24,562 nt of DNA from Syntrophaceae bacterium UBA6078. GTDB lineage: Bacteria > Desulfobacterota > Syntrophia > Syntrophales > UBA2210. Below, in pieces: positions 1 through 8,325 of the stretch. How positions within the stretch are numbered: position 1 is the first letter of the stretch; each line of letters opens with the position of its first letter. A program made the translations under genes and the position numbers. Below the pieces are notes generated by a model. It did no database searches. It saw only the letters and a list, made by a program, of their open reading frames with translations, and was not told the origin of the DNA. The stretch is taken from the NCBI GenBank assembly GCA_002428735.1, contig DIXO01000063.1, forward strand, positions 1 through 24,562, in the 5' to 3' direction.

Positions 1-161
1 TTAAGCGGATAACCGATCCAGGGACGAACAAAACGTGTCCCAAATGTACGAAAACCCGTCCATCCAATAGTTGGTGGTGGATTACGGCCCTCTTTCCATT
101 TTGCCTTTTCTCCCGATATATGCTAGTGGTTTCCCGTTCAATTCACGGGGGATCGCGCGTA

Positions 162-1418
162 ATGGCAAAGATAACTTCGGTACGGGGATTTCGCGACATA
201 CTGCCCGATGAAACGCCAAAGTGGCAGCGCGTCGAGGAAAAGATCCGCAGGATCTTTTTTGACTTCGGCATCCAGGAGATGCGGATCCCCGTCCTGGAAA
301 AGACGGAGCTTTTCAAACGGGGAATCGGGGAAGCGACGGATATCGTCGAAAAGGAGATGTACACCTTCCTCGACCGGGGGAATGAATATCTGACCATGCG
401 GCCCGAGGCGACCGCCTCCGTCATCCGCGCTTATATAGAACACCACCTCTACGAAAAAGACCCCATGGCGAAGCTCTTTACCATCGGCCCCATGTTCCGC
501 CGTGAGCGGCCACAGAAGGGAAGGTTCCGGCAGTTTCACCAGATCAATGTGGAGTTTCTGGGGCAGGAGGACCCCCGCATCGACGCTGACCTGATATCCA
601 TGCTCATGTACCTCCTGGGCGAGGTCGGTCTTGAGAATCTGACACTGGAGATCAATTCTCTGGGGTGCGACGTCTGTCGTCCGGCCTTCCGGGAGACGGC
701 GGTCTGTTTTCTGAAAGAGAGAGAAGGCCGGCTGTGCGATGATTGCCGCAGGCGGCTCGAATCGAACCCCCTGCGGATATTCGACTGCAAAAACGAGGCG
801 TGCCAGAAAACCATATCCGAGGCCCCCGTGATCCTTGATTTCATCTGTGTTGAATGCCGGGAGCATTTCGAAAAGGTAATGGAATACCTCCACCTTCTGG
901 ACGTTTCCTTCGTCATCAATCGAAAGATGGTGCGGGGACTTGATTACTACACCCGGACCGCCTTCGAAATCACCACCCGGTCCCTGGGTGCCCAGAACGC
1001 CGTCACGGGAGGAGGTCGGTATGACGGGCTCGTGCAGATGCTGGGAGGACCGGCCATATCAGGGATCGGATTCGCCATCGGATTCGACCGCCTCATCTCC
1101 ATGCTTCCCGATACGGACGAGGGATCCGGTTCACCCCGTATCTTCATGGCGGCCCTGGGAGAGGAGGCGCAGAAACACGCCTTTTATCTCTGTAACATGC
1201 TCAGGCGGAGCGGCGTCAGGGCTGAGATGGACTTTTCGGGAAAGAGTCTCAAGAGCCAGATGAAACGGGCGGACAAACTCGGCTGCTCCCACGCGCTGAT
1301 CATCGGCGACCGGGAGATGGCGGAAGGAACCGCCCAACTCAGGAACATGGGGGACGGAACTCAGGGGCCCGTCAATATTCATGACGCCGGCACCATCCTG
1401 CGCCGGGTAACCGGCTGA
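162..1418 (+). CDS. hisS: Histidyl-tRNA synthetase
   Basis: Class II aminoacyl-tRNA synthetase that charges tRNA-His with histidine in the cytoplasm. Visible signatures are motif 2 (RRERPQKGRFRQFHQ, about residue 113), the histidine-binding stretch RGLDYYTRTAFEI (about 257), GGGRYDGL, and motif 3 (GIGFAIGFDRL, about 301), followed by an anticodon-binding domain. The 418-residue length is normal. A Cys-rich segment (CDVCRPAF, CDDCRRR, CKNEAC, CVECREHF) sits before the second half of the catalytic core; I know this pattern from deltaproteobacterial HisRS, and zinc binding is only a guess. The open frame reaches up to an ATG at 120, but MAKITSVRGFRD is the family's usual N-terminus and GGGGGA lies upstream of 162, so I chose 162. 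aspS follows 58 bases downstream, probably in one transcript. The 161 bases upstream show no convincing promoter. Confidence 0.97.
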   Translation: MAKITSVRGFRDILPDETPKWQRVEEKIRRIFFDFGIQEMRIPVLEKTELFKRGIGEATDIVEKEMYTFLDRGNEYLTMRPEATASVIRAYIEHHLYEKDPMAKLFTIGPMFRRERPQKGRFRQFHQINVEFLGQEDPRIDADLISMLMYLLGEVGLENLTLEINSLGCDVCRPAFRETAVCFLKEREGRLCDDCRRRLESNPLRIFDCKNEACQKTISEAPVILDFICVECREHFEKVMEYLHLLDVSFVINRKMVRGLDYYTRTAFEITTRSLGAQNAVTGGGRYDGLVQMLGGPAISGIGFAIGFDRLISMLPDTDEGSGSPRIFMAALGEEAQKHAFYLCNMLRRSGVRAEMDFSGKSLKSQMKRADKLGCSHALIIGDREMAEGTAQLRNMGDGTQGPVNIHDAGTILRRVTG

Positions 1419-1476
1419 CAAGTCCGCCAGGTCACATTGTTTATGAAATCCTACGAACAAAGAAAGGACACGTGCG

Positions 1477-3252
1477 TTGTCTGAATTCATAACGGGCAAG
1501 AAACGAACACAGTACTGCGGAAACATTCGTGCGGAGCACGCGGGGTCAGAGGTCGTCCTCATGGGGTGGGTCCACCGGCGCAGAGACCTCGGCGGATTGA
1601 TCTTCATCGACCTCCGGGATCGGGAAGGAACCGTCCAGATCGTCTTCGATCCGGAGAAGGGGCCTGAGGCGCACACGCTGGCACACACCATACGGAGCGA
1701 GTTCGTCCTGGCCGTCAGGGGACAGGTCAACCGGCGTCCCGCTGACATGGTCAATCCCTCCCTCAATACCGGCGAGGTCGAGGTGATCGCCGAGGAACTG
1801 GAGATCCTGAACGAAGCGAATACCACCCCCTTCGTCCTCGACGGGGAGACCGAGGTGTCGGAAAATCTTCTCCTCAAGTACCGGTATCTCGATCTGAGGC
1901 GCAGGGACCTTCAGAGGAACATCATACTGAGGAGCAGGGTCGCCGCCGAAACGCGGACGTTTTTGCAGCGGGAGGGATTCATCGAGGTCGAGACCCCCTT
2001 CCTGACAAAAAGCACGCCGGAAGGGGCGCGCGATTATCTCGTCCCGAGCAGGGTCACCCCCGGTTATTTCTACGCCCTCCCCCAGTCTCCCCAGCTCTTC
2101 AAACAGCTCCTCATGGTCTCGGGCTTCGACAGGTACTACCAGATCGTCAAATGCTTCCGCGACGAGGATCTCCGGGCGGACCGGCAGCCCGAGTTCACCC
2201 AGATAGACATGGAGATGTCCTTTATAGCGGAGGACGACATCATCAGCGTCATCGAGGGGATGATGTCGCACATCTTCGAGGCCTGCCTCGGCCGCACACT
2301 TACCCCCCCCTTCCCCCGTCTGACCTATCGGGAGGCGATCGAGCGGTACGGGCGGGACAACCCCGATACGCGTTTTGCCCTCGAGATCACGGACCTGACG
2401 GATATGGCGGGACAATCCGCGTTTCGCGTCTTCTCGGAAACGGCGCGAACCGGCGGCGTTATCAAGGCCTTGACCGTCCCGGACGGGTCGGCCTTTTCGC
2501 GCAAGGAGCTCGACGCCCTCGGAGAGTTTGTCAGCCCCTACGGAGCGAAAGGGGTCGCGTGGGTGCGCGTGGGCGAAGACGGATGGACCGGATCGCTCGC
2601 CAAATTTTTCAATCAGGAGATGATGCAACGCATCCATGAAAAAACGGGGGCCCGGCCGGGAGCCCTGATCCTTTTTGTCGCCGACGCCCCGAGTGTCGTC
2701 AGCGCCTCCCTCGGCGCCCTGCGGGTGCGTCTGGCGGAAAGGCTGGGGCTGATCGACCCGGATACCCTCGCTTTCACCTGGATCACCGAATTCCCCCTGT
2801 TCGAGTACAGCGAGACGGAGGGTCGTTATATGGCGACCCACCATCCCTTTACCTCACCAGCAGCCGAAGACATTCCACTCATCGAGACCGACCGGGGCAG
2901 GGTCAGAGCCAGGGCCTATGATCTCGTCCTGAACGGCTCCGAAATCGGCGGGGGAAGCATCCGTATCCACCGGCCCGACGTCCAGTCCATGATCTTCAAG
3001 GCCCTCGGTCTGAGAGAGGATGAGGTACAAACAAAGTTCGGATTCTTTCTGGAGGCCTTGCAGTACGGAACGCCGCCTCACGGCGGAATCGCCTTCGGCC
3101 TCGACCGCCTGATCATGATCATGGCGGGGGCCGAATCGATACGGGATGTCATCGCCTTCCCGAAAACGCTGAAGGCATCCTGTCTCATGAGCGACGCCCC
3201 CTCGGAGGTCAGCGCCGACCAACTCAGAGAACTGTCATTGAAGATTATATAA
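1477..3252 (+). CDS. aspS: Aspartyl-tRNA synthetase (bacterial type, TTG start)
   Basis: Charges tRNA-Asp with aspartate. The order is the N-terminal OB-fold anticodon domain (about 1-110, with WVHRRRDLGGLIFIDLRDR), the class II core with motif 2 (FRDEDLRADRQPEF, about 227), the bacterial GAD insertion (about 290-410), and motif 3 (GIAFGLDRL, about 538). The 591 residues match the bacterial family (about 590). Translation appears to start at TTG: AAGGA at 1464-1468 is correctly spaced and no in-frame ATG or GTG is nearby. In the loop RRDLGG the residue after D is Leu, as in E. coli; from memory, His here marks many non-discriminating enzymes, so a discriminating enzyme is possible, but this single residue is weak evidence. 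It lies between hisS and rdgC on the same strand. Confidence 0.97.
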   Translation: MSEFITGKKRTQYCGNIRAEHAGSEVVLMGWVHRRRDLGGLIFIDLRDREGTVQIVFDPEKGPEAHTLAHTIRSEFVLAVRGQVNRRPADMVNPSLNTGEVEVIAEELEILNEANTTPFVLDGETEVSENLLLKYRYLDLRRRDLQRNIILRSRVAAETRTFLQREGFIEVETPFLTKSTPEGARDYLVPSRVTPGYFYALPQSPQLFKQLLMVSGFDRYYQIVKCFRDEDLRADRQPEFTQIDMEMSFIAEDDIISVIEGMMSHIFEACLGRTLTPPFPRLTYREAIERYGRDNPDTRFALEITDLTDMAGQSAFRVFSETARTGGVIKALTVPDGSAFSRKELDALGEFVSPYGAKGVAWVRVGEDGWTGSLAKFFNQEMMQRIHEKTGARPGALILFVADAPSVVSASLGALRVRLAERLGLIDPDTLAFTWITEFPLFEYSETEGRYMATHHPFTSPAAEDIPLIETDRGRVRARAYDLVLNGSEIGGGSIRIHRPDVQSMIFKALGLREDEVQTKFGFFLEALQYGTPPHGGIAFGLDRLIMIMAGAESIRDVIAFPKTLKASCLMSDAPSEVSADQLRELSLKII

Positions 3253-3346
3253 ACCTCGAACCCTCTAAGCCCCGAGAACGCATCGTCCCTGCCGCCCCGT
3301 GGACGATGTTCTCCGCTCAGGGCCGGTTATCAGGAAGGAGTCTGTT

Positions 3347-4393
3347 ATGGGAGTATCAAAGGGAACGCTTACCTTCACGCGCTATCGCGTCGCCGGAGAC
3401 GTGCCGGGGAATCTCGCCGATTTCATGGACCGGCAGATCAAGCTCTTCGCCTTCAGGGAACTCACGGCCGGGACGGACGAGAAGGCGCTGGGGTGGACGA
3501 GCCTTGACAATGTGCTGGATACCGATTTCGAATACGCGAACTACTCGCTGGGCGACTACTTCGTTTTTTCGCTTCGCATCGACCGCCGGGCCGTCCCGCC
3601 GGCTCTCCTGAAGCTGCGGGTGCTCAGGGCGGAAAAGGAATTCCGTGAAGAAAAGGGCATCAAGAAACTCTACAAGGCGCAGCGGGAGGATATCCGGGAA
3701 ACCGTCAAACTGGGTCTCCTGAGCAGGGCGCAGCCGGTTCCCTCGTTTCACGAGGTGTGCTGGTCGGTTTCCGACAAGTGGGTGCTCTTCGGCTCACTCG
3801 CGGAAAAGGTGAACGACGACTTCAAGGATCTCTTCAAACGGTCGTTCAACCTGTCCCTCTCCCCCTTTATTCCCTGGGATCCCGGCGCGCTCCCCGAAGG
3901 AATCACCCATCCGGGGAGGGAATTCCTCACGTGGCTCTGGTTCAAGAGCGAAGAGCGGGGAGGAAGCGTCATGATTCCCGGAACGGGGGACGTGGAGGTG
4001 ATCTTCCTCCAGAAGATTGTTCTCGAATCGGGGGAGGGAGAGTACGCCGAGACGGTGGCCTGCAGGGGGCTCCACGCCGACCTGGAAGAAGGAAAGTCGG
4101 CGCTGCGCAAGGGGAAGAAGGTCACCGAGGCGCGCATACAGCTCGGCGCCGGGAATGACCGCTTTGAATTCACCTTCAAGGCCGACACTTTTTCCTTCCA
4201 GTCCCTCAAACTGCCAGTCCCGACGGACGCGGATGATGACGACCGGGAAGGGAGAATCCTCGAGAGGATTTCCCTCGTGGAGAGAGCGACGAAAACGATG
4301 GAGCTTCTTTTCGCCCTCTTCCTGGAACAGCGCCTCTCGCCTGAATGGGAATCGGGAAATCCGCCCTTCATGAAAAAGTGGCTGGAGGCTTGA
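3347..4393 (+). CDS. rdgC: RdgC-like recombination-associated protein
   Basis: RdgC proteins are ring-shaped DNA-binding proteins that limit RecA activity during recombination and replication restart. This 348-residue protein carries the signature I associate with the deltaproteobacterial RdgC branch: GWTSLDN near residue 48, then DYFVFSLRIDRRAVPP near 71-86, followed by a Lys/Glu-rich helix (EFREEKGIKKLYKAQRED). It is clearly diverged from the enterobacterial protein. The start at 3347 has AAGGAG at 3335-3340 with ideal spacing; the frame is open from 3299 but that start has no ribosome site. No signal peptide or membrane segment is visible. It ends 14 bases before the downstream hydrolase and probably shares its transcript. 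Family assignment is good; the actual biochemical role in this organism is inferred. Confidence 0.75.
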   Translation: MGVSKGTLTFTRYRVAGDVPGNLADFMDRQIKLFAFRELTAGTDEKALGWTSLDNVLDTDFEYANYSLGDYFVFSLRIDRRAVPPALLKLRVLRAEKEFREEKGIKKLYKAQREDIRETVKLGLLSRAQPVPSFHEVCWSVSDKWVLFGSLAEKVNDDFKDLFKRSFNLSLSPFIPWDPGALPEGITHPGREFLTWLWFKSEERGGSVMIPGTGDVEVIFLQKIVLESGEGEYAETVACRGLHADLEEGKSALRKGKKVTEARIQLGAGNDRFEFTFKADTFSFQSLKLPVPTDADDDDREGRILERISLVERATKTMELLFALFLEQRLSPEWESGNPPFMKKWLEA

Positions 4394-4407
4394 GGAAAGG
4401 AGTCACT

Positions 4408-5106
4408 ATGCGAATCAGACAGTTTCGATATGGAGCTGACAACCTGGCCTATCTCCTTTATACCGACCGGTCAGCGCTGGCGGTAGACGGGGGAGCCGTG
4501 GAGGAGATGTGCGCTTTCATCGAATCACAGGGGCTTACACTGACGCACGTCACCAATACCCACGGTCATATGGATCATACCTGCGGCAACAGCGATCTGG
4601 TCACCCGCACCGGAGCGACATTCGTCGACAGCCGGACCCTGCGCGAGGGAAACACGCTTGAACTGGAGGGCGAGACAATCGAGGTGCTTCATACCCCCGG
4701 CCACACGGAGGACTCGATCTGCTTCCGGACGGACACGGCGATCATAACCGGCGACACCCTCTTTAACGGCACCATCGGGAACTGCTTTTCCGGCGATCTG
4801 GAGGCTTTTTACCGTTCCATCAAGAAACTGATGGCCCTCCCCGATGACACGAACGTCTATGCGGGGCATGACTACGTGCGCGATTCGCTGATCTTCGCCC
4901 GTTATCTCGAACCTGAAAACAGGGCAATCGACCGGTTTCTGGAACGGTACGACCCGGCGCACGTCTGTTCGACTATTAAGGAAGAGCGCGCCATGAATCC
5001 CTACCTCCGGTTCAACGAGCCCGCAATCATCTCCTTCCTTGAGGAAAAAGGTCTGCCGGTCGCGACGGAAGGTGAGCGGTGGAATTCCCTCATGCGAATC
5101 GAATAA
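4408..5106 (+). CDS. Metallo-beta-lactamase-fold hydrolase, glyoxalase II-like
   Basis: A 232-residue cytoplasmic metallo-hydrolase related to hydroxyacylglutathione hydrolase. The metal site is complete: THGHMDH (about 51-57, the HxHxDH motif), HTPGHT (about 95), GDTLF with the bridging Asp (about 115), and GHDY with the last His (about 153). The C-terminal NPYLRFNEPAI resembles glyoxalase II C-termini, but the protein is shorter than the classical enzyme, so the thioester substrate is uncertain and sulfur-carrier or other thioesters are possible. The start at 4408 follows GAGGAAAGGAG directly. It overlaps nothing and is 14 bases behind the rdgC stop, which argues for an operon. It converges with the alcohol dehydrogenase gene; the 19-base gap holds no obvious terminator. 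Confidence 0.85.
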   Translation: MRIRQFRYGADNLAYLLYTDRSALAVDGGAVEEMCAFIESQGLTLTHVTNTHGHMDHTCGNSDLVTRTGATFVDSRTLREGNTLELEGETIEVLHTPGHTEDSICFRTDTAIITGDTLFNGTIGNCFSGDLEAFYRSIKKLMALPDDTNVYAGHDYVRDSLIFARYLEPENRAIDRFLERYDPAHVCSTIKEERAMNPYLRFNEPAIISFLEEKGLPVATEGERWNSLMRIE

Positions 5107-5125
5107 CCCCCCGACAGAGACATTT

Positions 5126-6154
5126 TTACGCTATCCTGAGAACCTTCCCTCCCCTGATCTTCCCCTCTTTCAGTTCACACAGGGCCCGGTTGGCCTCTTC
5201 CAAGGGGAATTCCTGGACGTGGGGCCGCAGGGGAATCCCGGCGGCCAGTTCCAGAAATTCGCGGATATCCCTGCGGGCCACGTTGGCAACGCTCTTGATC
5301 TCCTTTTCCTGCCACAGGTGGGTGGAATAGTCGATCTTCAGGAGGGAGTCCCTGTCGGCATCTTCTTTCCGGATAGCGTTGATAACCAGGCGGCCCCCGG
5401 GTTCCAGATTCTTCAGCGCTTCCACAGCCGGCTTCCAGGCCGGAGTGGTGTCGATGATGCTGCGGAGCTTCTCGGGGGACGGGTCTTCCGTTCCCCCCGC
5501 CCAGACGGCACCCAGTTCACGGGCGAATGCCTGTTCCCGCTCGCTCCGGGCGAAGACGAATACCGATGAGTTGGGGTACAGGGCATGCGCCATGGTCAGC
5601 ACCAGGTGAGCGGAGGCCCCGAAGCCGGTCAGCCCCAGGTTCTGCCCATCTTTGAGATTCGCCAGCCGCAGCGAGCGGTACCCGATGGCCCCGGCGCACA
5701 TGAGAGGGGCGGCCTCCGCGTCGGTGAAGAGATCGGGGATGGGGTAGGCGAATGCCTCCGGCACGGTCATGCGCTCGGCGTACCCGCCGTTCGCGTCCCT
5801 CCCCGTGGCGCGGAACTGTGCGCAGAGATTTTCATTTCCGGAAAGACAGTACCCACATGTTCCGCAGGCGGAATAGATCCAACCGACGCCGACCCGGTCG
5901 CCCGTGCGGAAGCGCGTCGCGCCCTTCCCGGCTCTGGCGACCCTCCCCACGACCTCGTGCCCCAAAACGACGGGAAACTCAGGCGGGGGTGTTCTCCCTT
6001 CGATCTCGTCCAACTCCGTGTGACAGACGCCGCAGGTGGAGACCTGAATCAGGATCTCCTGTTCCCCCGGAACGGGATCGGGAAGATCGGCCATCTCCAG
6101 GGGCGCCTTTGTTTCCTGAAAACTGGATACCTTCTTCAGGACCATCGCCTTCAT
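5126..6154 (-). CDS. Zinc-dependent alcohol dehydrogenase (MDR superfamily)
   Basis: A 342-residue medium-chain dehydrogenase that should oxidise an alcohol or reduce an aldehyde with NAD(P). The catalytic zinc motif CGVCHTE (Cys44) and GHE (65-67) are present, as is the structural zinc lobe CGTCGYCLSGNENLC. The nucleotide-binding fold begins at GLTGFGASAHL. The variant glycine pattern and overall length resemble the AdhA/AdhP-like single-domain zinc ADHs. The start at 6154 is preceded by GGGAGGG on the minus strand and yields the typical N-terminus MKAMVL; an upstream ATG at 6187 would add 11 atypical residues. It lies 62 bases downstream of typA on the same strand, so readthrough is possible. 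The physiological substrate cannot be read from the sequence. Confidence 0.9.
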   Translation of the reverse strand: MKAMVLKKVSSFQETKAPLEMADLPDPVPGEQEILIQVSTCGVCHTELDEIEGRTPPPEFPVVLGHEVVGRVARAGKGATRFRTGDRVGVGWIYSACGTCGYCLSGNENLCAQFRATGRDANGGYAERMTVPEAFAYPIPDLFTDAEAAPLMCAGAIGYRSLRLANLKDGQNLGLTGFGASAHLVLTMAHALYPNSSVFVFARSEREQAFARELGAVWAGGTEDPSPEKLRSIIDTTPAWKPAVEALKNLEPGGRLVINAIRKEDADRDSLLKIDYSTHLWQEKEIKSVANVARRDIREFLELAAGIPLRPHVQEFPLEEANRALCELKEGKIRGGKVLRIA

Positions 6155-6216
6155 GCTTCTTTTCCCTCCCCTCTTTTCTTGACACAATCAGGCGGCCATG
6201 TCCGGGAAAGCGGCTC

Positions 6217-8043
6217 CTACTTGTTCACGCGCCGCCCACTTTGCGCCATATCCATCTTCCGCAGCCGGATGGTCTTCGGCGTCACCTCGATCAGCTCGTC
6301 CTCCGCGATGAACTCGATCGACTGGTCGAGCGACAGCCTTCGCGGCGGACGGAGGGTGACGGTGGCATCCGACGTGGCGCTGCGCATGTTCGTCAGGTGT
6401 TTTTCCTTGGTGATATTGACGTTCAGGTCCCCGGGGCGGTTCCGTTCTCCGAGGATCATTCCCCCGTAGACCTCGGTCCCGATCTCGACGAAGAGCTCTC
6501 CTCTATCTTCCATGGCGAGGCTCGCGTAGGGGGTGACCCGCCCCGCACGGTCGGCGACCAGCGCCCCGTTCGCCCGCTGGGGGATCGGGCCGAACCAGGG
6601 CTCGTACCCCTCGAAGATGGTGTTCATGACCCCGGCCCCCTTGGTATCCGTGAGGAAGTGGTTCCGGAAACCGATGAGCCCGCGCGACGGAATGACAAAC
6701 TCCAGTTTGGTCCGGCCGCTCCCCTTGTTGATGAGATTCGTCATGCGTCCCTTGCGTCGGGCAAGCGCCTCCGTGACGGTGCCGATGAACCCCTCCGGGA
6801 TGTCGATGAGGAGACGCTCCGTCGGTTCGAGGACCCGCCCCTTTTCCTCCCGGGTGATCACCTGCGGCTTGGATACCATGAATTCATATCCTTCCCGCCG
6901 CATCGTTTCAATGAGGACGGCCATCTGCAGCTCGCCGCGGCCGCAGACCTCGAACATGTCCTTGCGTTCGAGGTGCCTGATCTTCAGGGCCACGTTGCGC
7001 AGGGTTTCTTTTTCCAGACGATCCTTCAGGTGGCGTGAGGTCAGATATTTGCCGTCGGTTCCCGCCATGGGACTGTTGTTGACGTAGAAGACCATGGATA
7101 CGGTGGGCTCATCGATGTATATCCGGGGAAGCGGGATCGGATCCTCCAGGGACGATATCGTGTCGCCGATGGTGAGCCCTTCGACGCCGGCGACGGCAAT
7201 GATATCCCCCGCCTCCACCCGGTCGACCGGCAGCTTTCTCAGCCCGTCGAAGGTATAGAGGGCTGAGAATTTGACCCCGGGGGTAACCGTGTCCAGACCG
7301 CAGAGGGAATAGCCCCTGTTCATCTCCAAGACCCCGTTCGCCAGCCGGCCGATGGCGACCTGACCGACATAGGGATCGTAGTCGAGATTGGTGACCAGAA
7401 ACTGGGGGGCCATCCCGTCGTCCGCCAGAGGAGCAGGGACATGGGAAATGATCGTCTCGAAGAGGGGACGCAGATCGGCGGAGTCGTCCCCCTGCTTTCG
7501 ATGGGCGACCCCCGTCTTGGCGTTGGTGTACAGGATCGGGAATTCGATCTGCTCCTCGGTCGCGTCGAGGTCGATGAAGAGATCGTACACCTCGCTGATC
7601 ACCTCCTCGATCCGGGAATCGCTCCGGTCGATCTTGTTGATGACAACAATCATGGGCAGGCGCTTGGCGAGGGCCTTCTTGACGACGAAGCGGGTCTGGG
7701 GCAGCGGTCCCTCGCTGGCGTCGACCAGGAGGAGCGCCCCGTCCACCAGGTTGAGTCCCCGCTCCACCTCGCCGCCGAAATCGGCGTGGCCGGGGGTGTC
7801 GACAATATTGATCTTGATGTCCCCGTACCAGATGGCCGTGTTCTTGGAGAGGATTGTGATCCCCCGTTCCCGTTCGAGATCCATGGAATCCATGACGCGG
7901 TCCGTCATCTGCTGGTTTTCCCTGAAGATCCCGCTCTGTCTCAGCATCCCGTCCACAAGGGTTGTCTTCCCGTGGTCGACATGGGCGATGATCGCGATGT
8001 TTCTGATGTTCTGTTTCCGCATATATCTGTTTTGCATCTCCAT
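6217..8043 (-). CDS. typA: Ribosome-binding translational GTPase TypA/BipA
   Basis: Translational GTPase of the EF-G family that binds the ribosome, assists 50S subunit assembly and is linked to stress and cold adaptation. All G motifs are visible: AHVDHGKTT (G1, about 20), ERERGITI (G2 region), DTPGHADFGGEV (G3) and NKIDR (G4). The BipA-specific C-terminal half is present (GRGELQMAVLIETMRREGYE, SRGLIGFRNHFLTDTKGAG). The 608 residues match the family. The start is ambiguous: ATG at 8043, 8037 and 8022 are all in frame and none has a well-spaced ribosome site; GGAG at 8041-8038 lies too far from 8022. An intrinsic terminator ends only a few bases before 8043. cstA is divergent, so typA should have its own promoter between 8044 and 8325. 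Confidence 0.97.
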   Translation of the reverse strand: MEMQNRYMRKQNIRNIAIIAHVDHGKTTLVDGMLRQSGIFRENQQMTDRVMDSMDLERERGITILSKNTAIWYGDIKINIVDTPGHADFGGEVERGLNLVDGALLLVDASEGPLPQTRFVVKKALAKRLPMIVVINKIDRSDSRIEEVISEVYDLFIDLDATEEQIEFPILYTNAKTGVAHRKQGDDSADLRPLFETIISHVPAPLADDGMAPQFLVTNLDYDPYVGQVAIGRLANGVLEMNRGYSLCGLDTVTPGVKFSALYTFDGLRKLPVDRVEAGDIIAVAGVEGLTIGDTISSLEDPIPLPRIYIDEPTVSMVFYVNNSPMAGTDGKYLTSRHLKDRLEKETLRNVALKIRHLERKDMFEVCGRGELQMAVLIETMRREGYEFMVSKPQVITREEKGRVLEPTERLLIDIPEGFIGTVTEALARRKGRMTNLINKGSGRTKLEFVIPSRGLIGFRNHFLTDTKGAGVMNTIFEGYEPWFGPIPQRANGALVADRAGRVTPYASLAMEDRGELFVEIGTEVYGGMILGERNRPGDLNVNITKEKHLTNMRSATSDATVTLRPPRRLSLDQSIEFIAEDELIEVTPKTIRLRKMDMAQSGRRVNK

Positions 8044-8047
8044 TCAG

Positions 8048-8077
8048 AAAAGAAAAAGCCCGGTTTGAAAAACCGGG
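8048..8077 (-). terminator. Intrinsic terminator or attenuator directly upstream of typA
   Basis: Read on the minus strand, CCCGGTTT, a three-base TTC loop and AAACCGGG form a perfect 8-bp stem (8077-8059). It is followed by CTTTTTCTTTTC (8058-8047), which abuts the typA start codon. No minus-strand gene lies upstream that it could serve, because cstA diverges. It must therefore act on the typA leader itself or end a short leader/non-coding RNA. A weak minus-strand promoter match, TTGTCT (8119-8114) and TAAATG (8096-8091) with a 17-base spacer, lies just upstream. Confidence 0.7.
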
Positions 8078-8199
8078 TCTCAGGCTGCATCATTTACCAG
8101 AAAGAACACGGAAAGACAACTCGTTTTCGCGTCACGGAGAGTCCTTCGCCGGGCGGCGCCATACCTGCGGTGACTGACACATACCGCAACAAAAAAAAT

Positions 8200-8228
8200 T
8201 TGACTTTGAATTTCCTAAGGCGTAAGTT
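8200..8228 (+). promoter_or_regulatory. Candidate promoter for cstA
   Basis: TTGACT at 8200-8205 is one base from the sigma-70 -35 consensus. With a 17-base spacer the -10 position reads TAAGTT (8223-8228), a poor match. It lies 98 bases before the cstA start in an AT-rich stretch (an A8 run precedes it). An activator-dependent promoter would fit a carbon-starvation gene, but that is inference. Confidence 0.4.
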
Positions 8229-8256
8229 CACCGATATTCCATTATCGTTGCGGAGG

Positions 8257-8274
8257 CGCATATACACGTATGCG
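8257..8274 (+). promoter_or_regulatory. Inverted repeat in the cstA leader
   Basis: CGCATA, six bases (TACACG), then TATGCG: a perfect 6-6-6 inverted repeat about 52 bases upstream of the cstA start and about 30 bases downstream of the candidate promoter. It could be an operator or a small leader hairpin; nothing further can be said. Confidence 0.35.
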
Positions 8275-8325
8275 AAGTGGTTTGTTTATCCAATGCTTGA
8301 CCTATCATGATTAAGGAGGTGCGGG

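Noticed and set aside
8..21. 14-base direct repeat GATAACCGATCCAG also found at 13238-13251
   Set aside because: A repeat of this length is expected about once or twice by chance in a window of this size, and the flanks do not match.
1546..2844. Open frame of 432 codons on the minus strand
   Set aside because: It is exactly antisense to aspS, which has full family support, and its translation is low-complexity and charged.
5752..7038. Long open frame of 428 codons on the plus strand
   Set aside because: It runs antisense across the alcohol dehydrogenase and typA, is Arg/Pro-rich and shows no domain; it is a GC-rich antisense shadow.
8099..8170. Riboswitch-like GC-rich segment upstream of typA and cstA
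   Set aside because: Compared by eye with glycine, TPP, cobalamin and cyclic-di-GMP consensus cores on both strands; none fits beyond short fragments.
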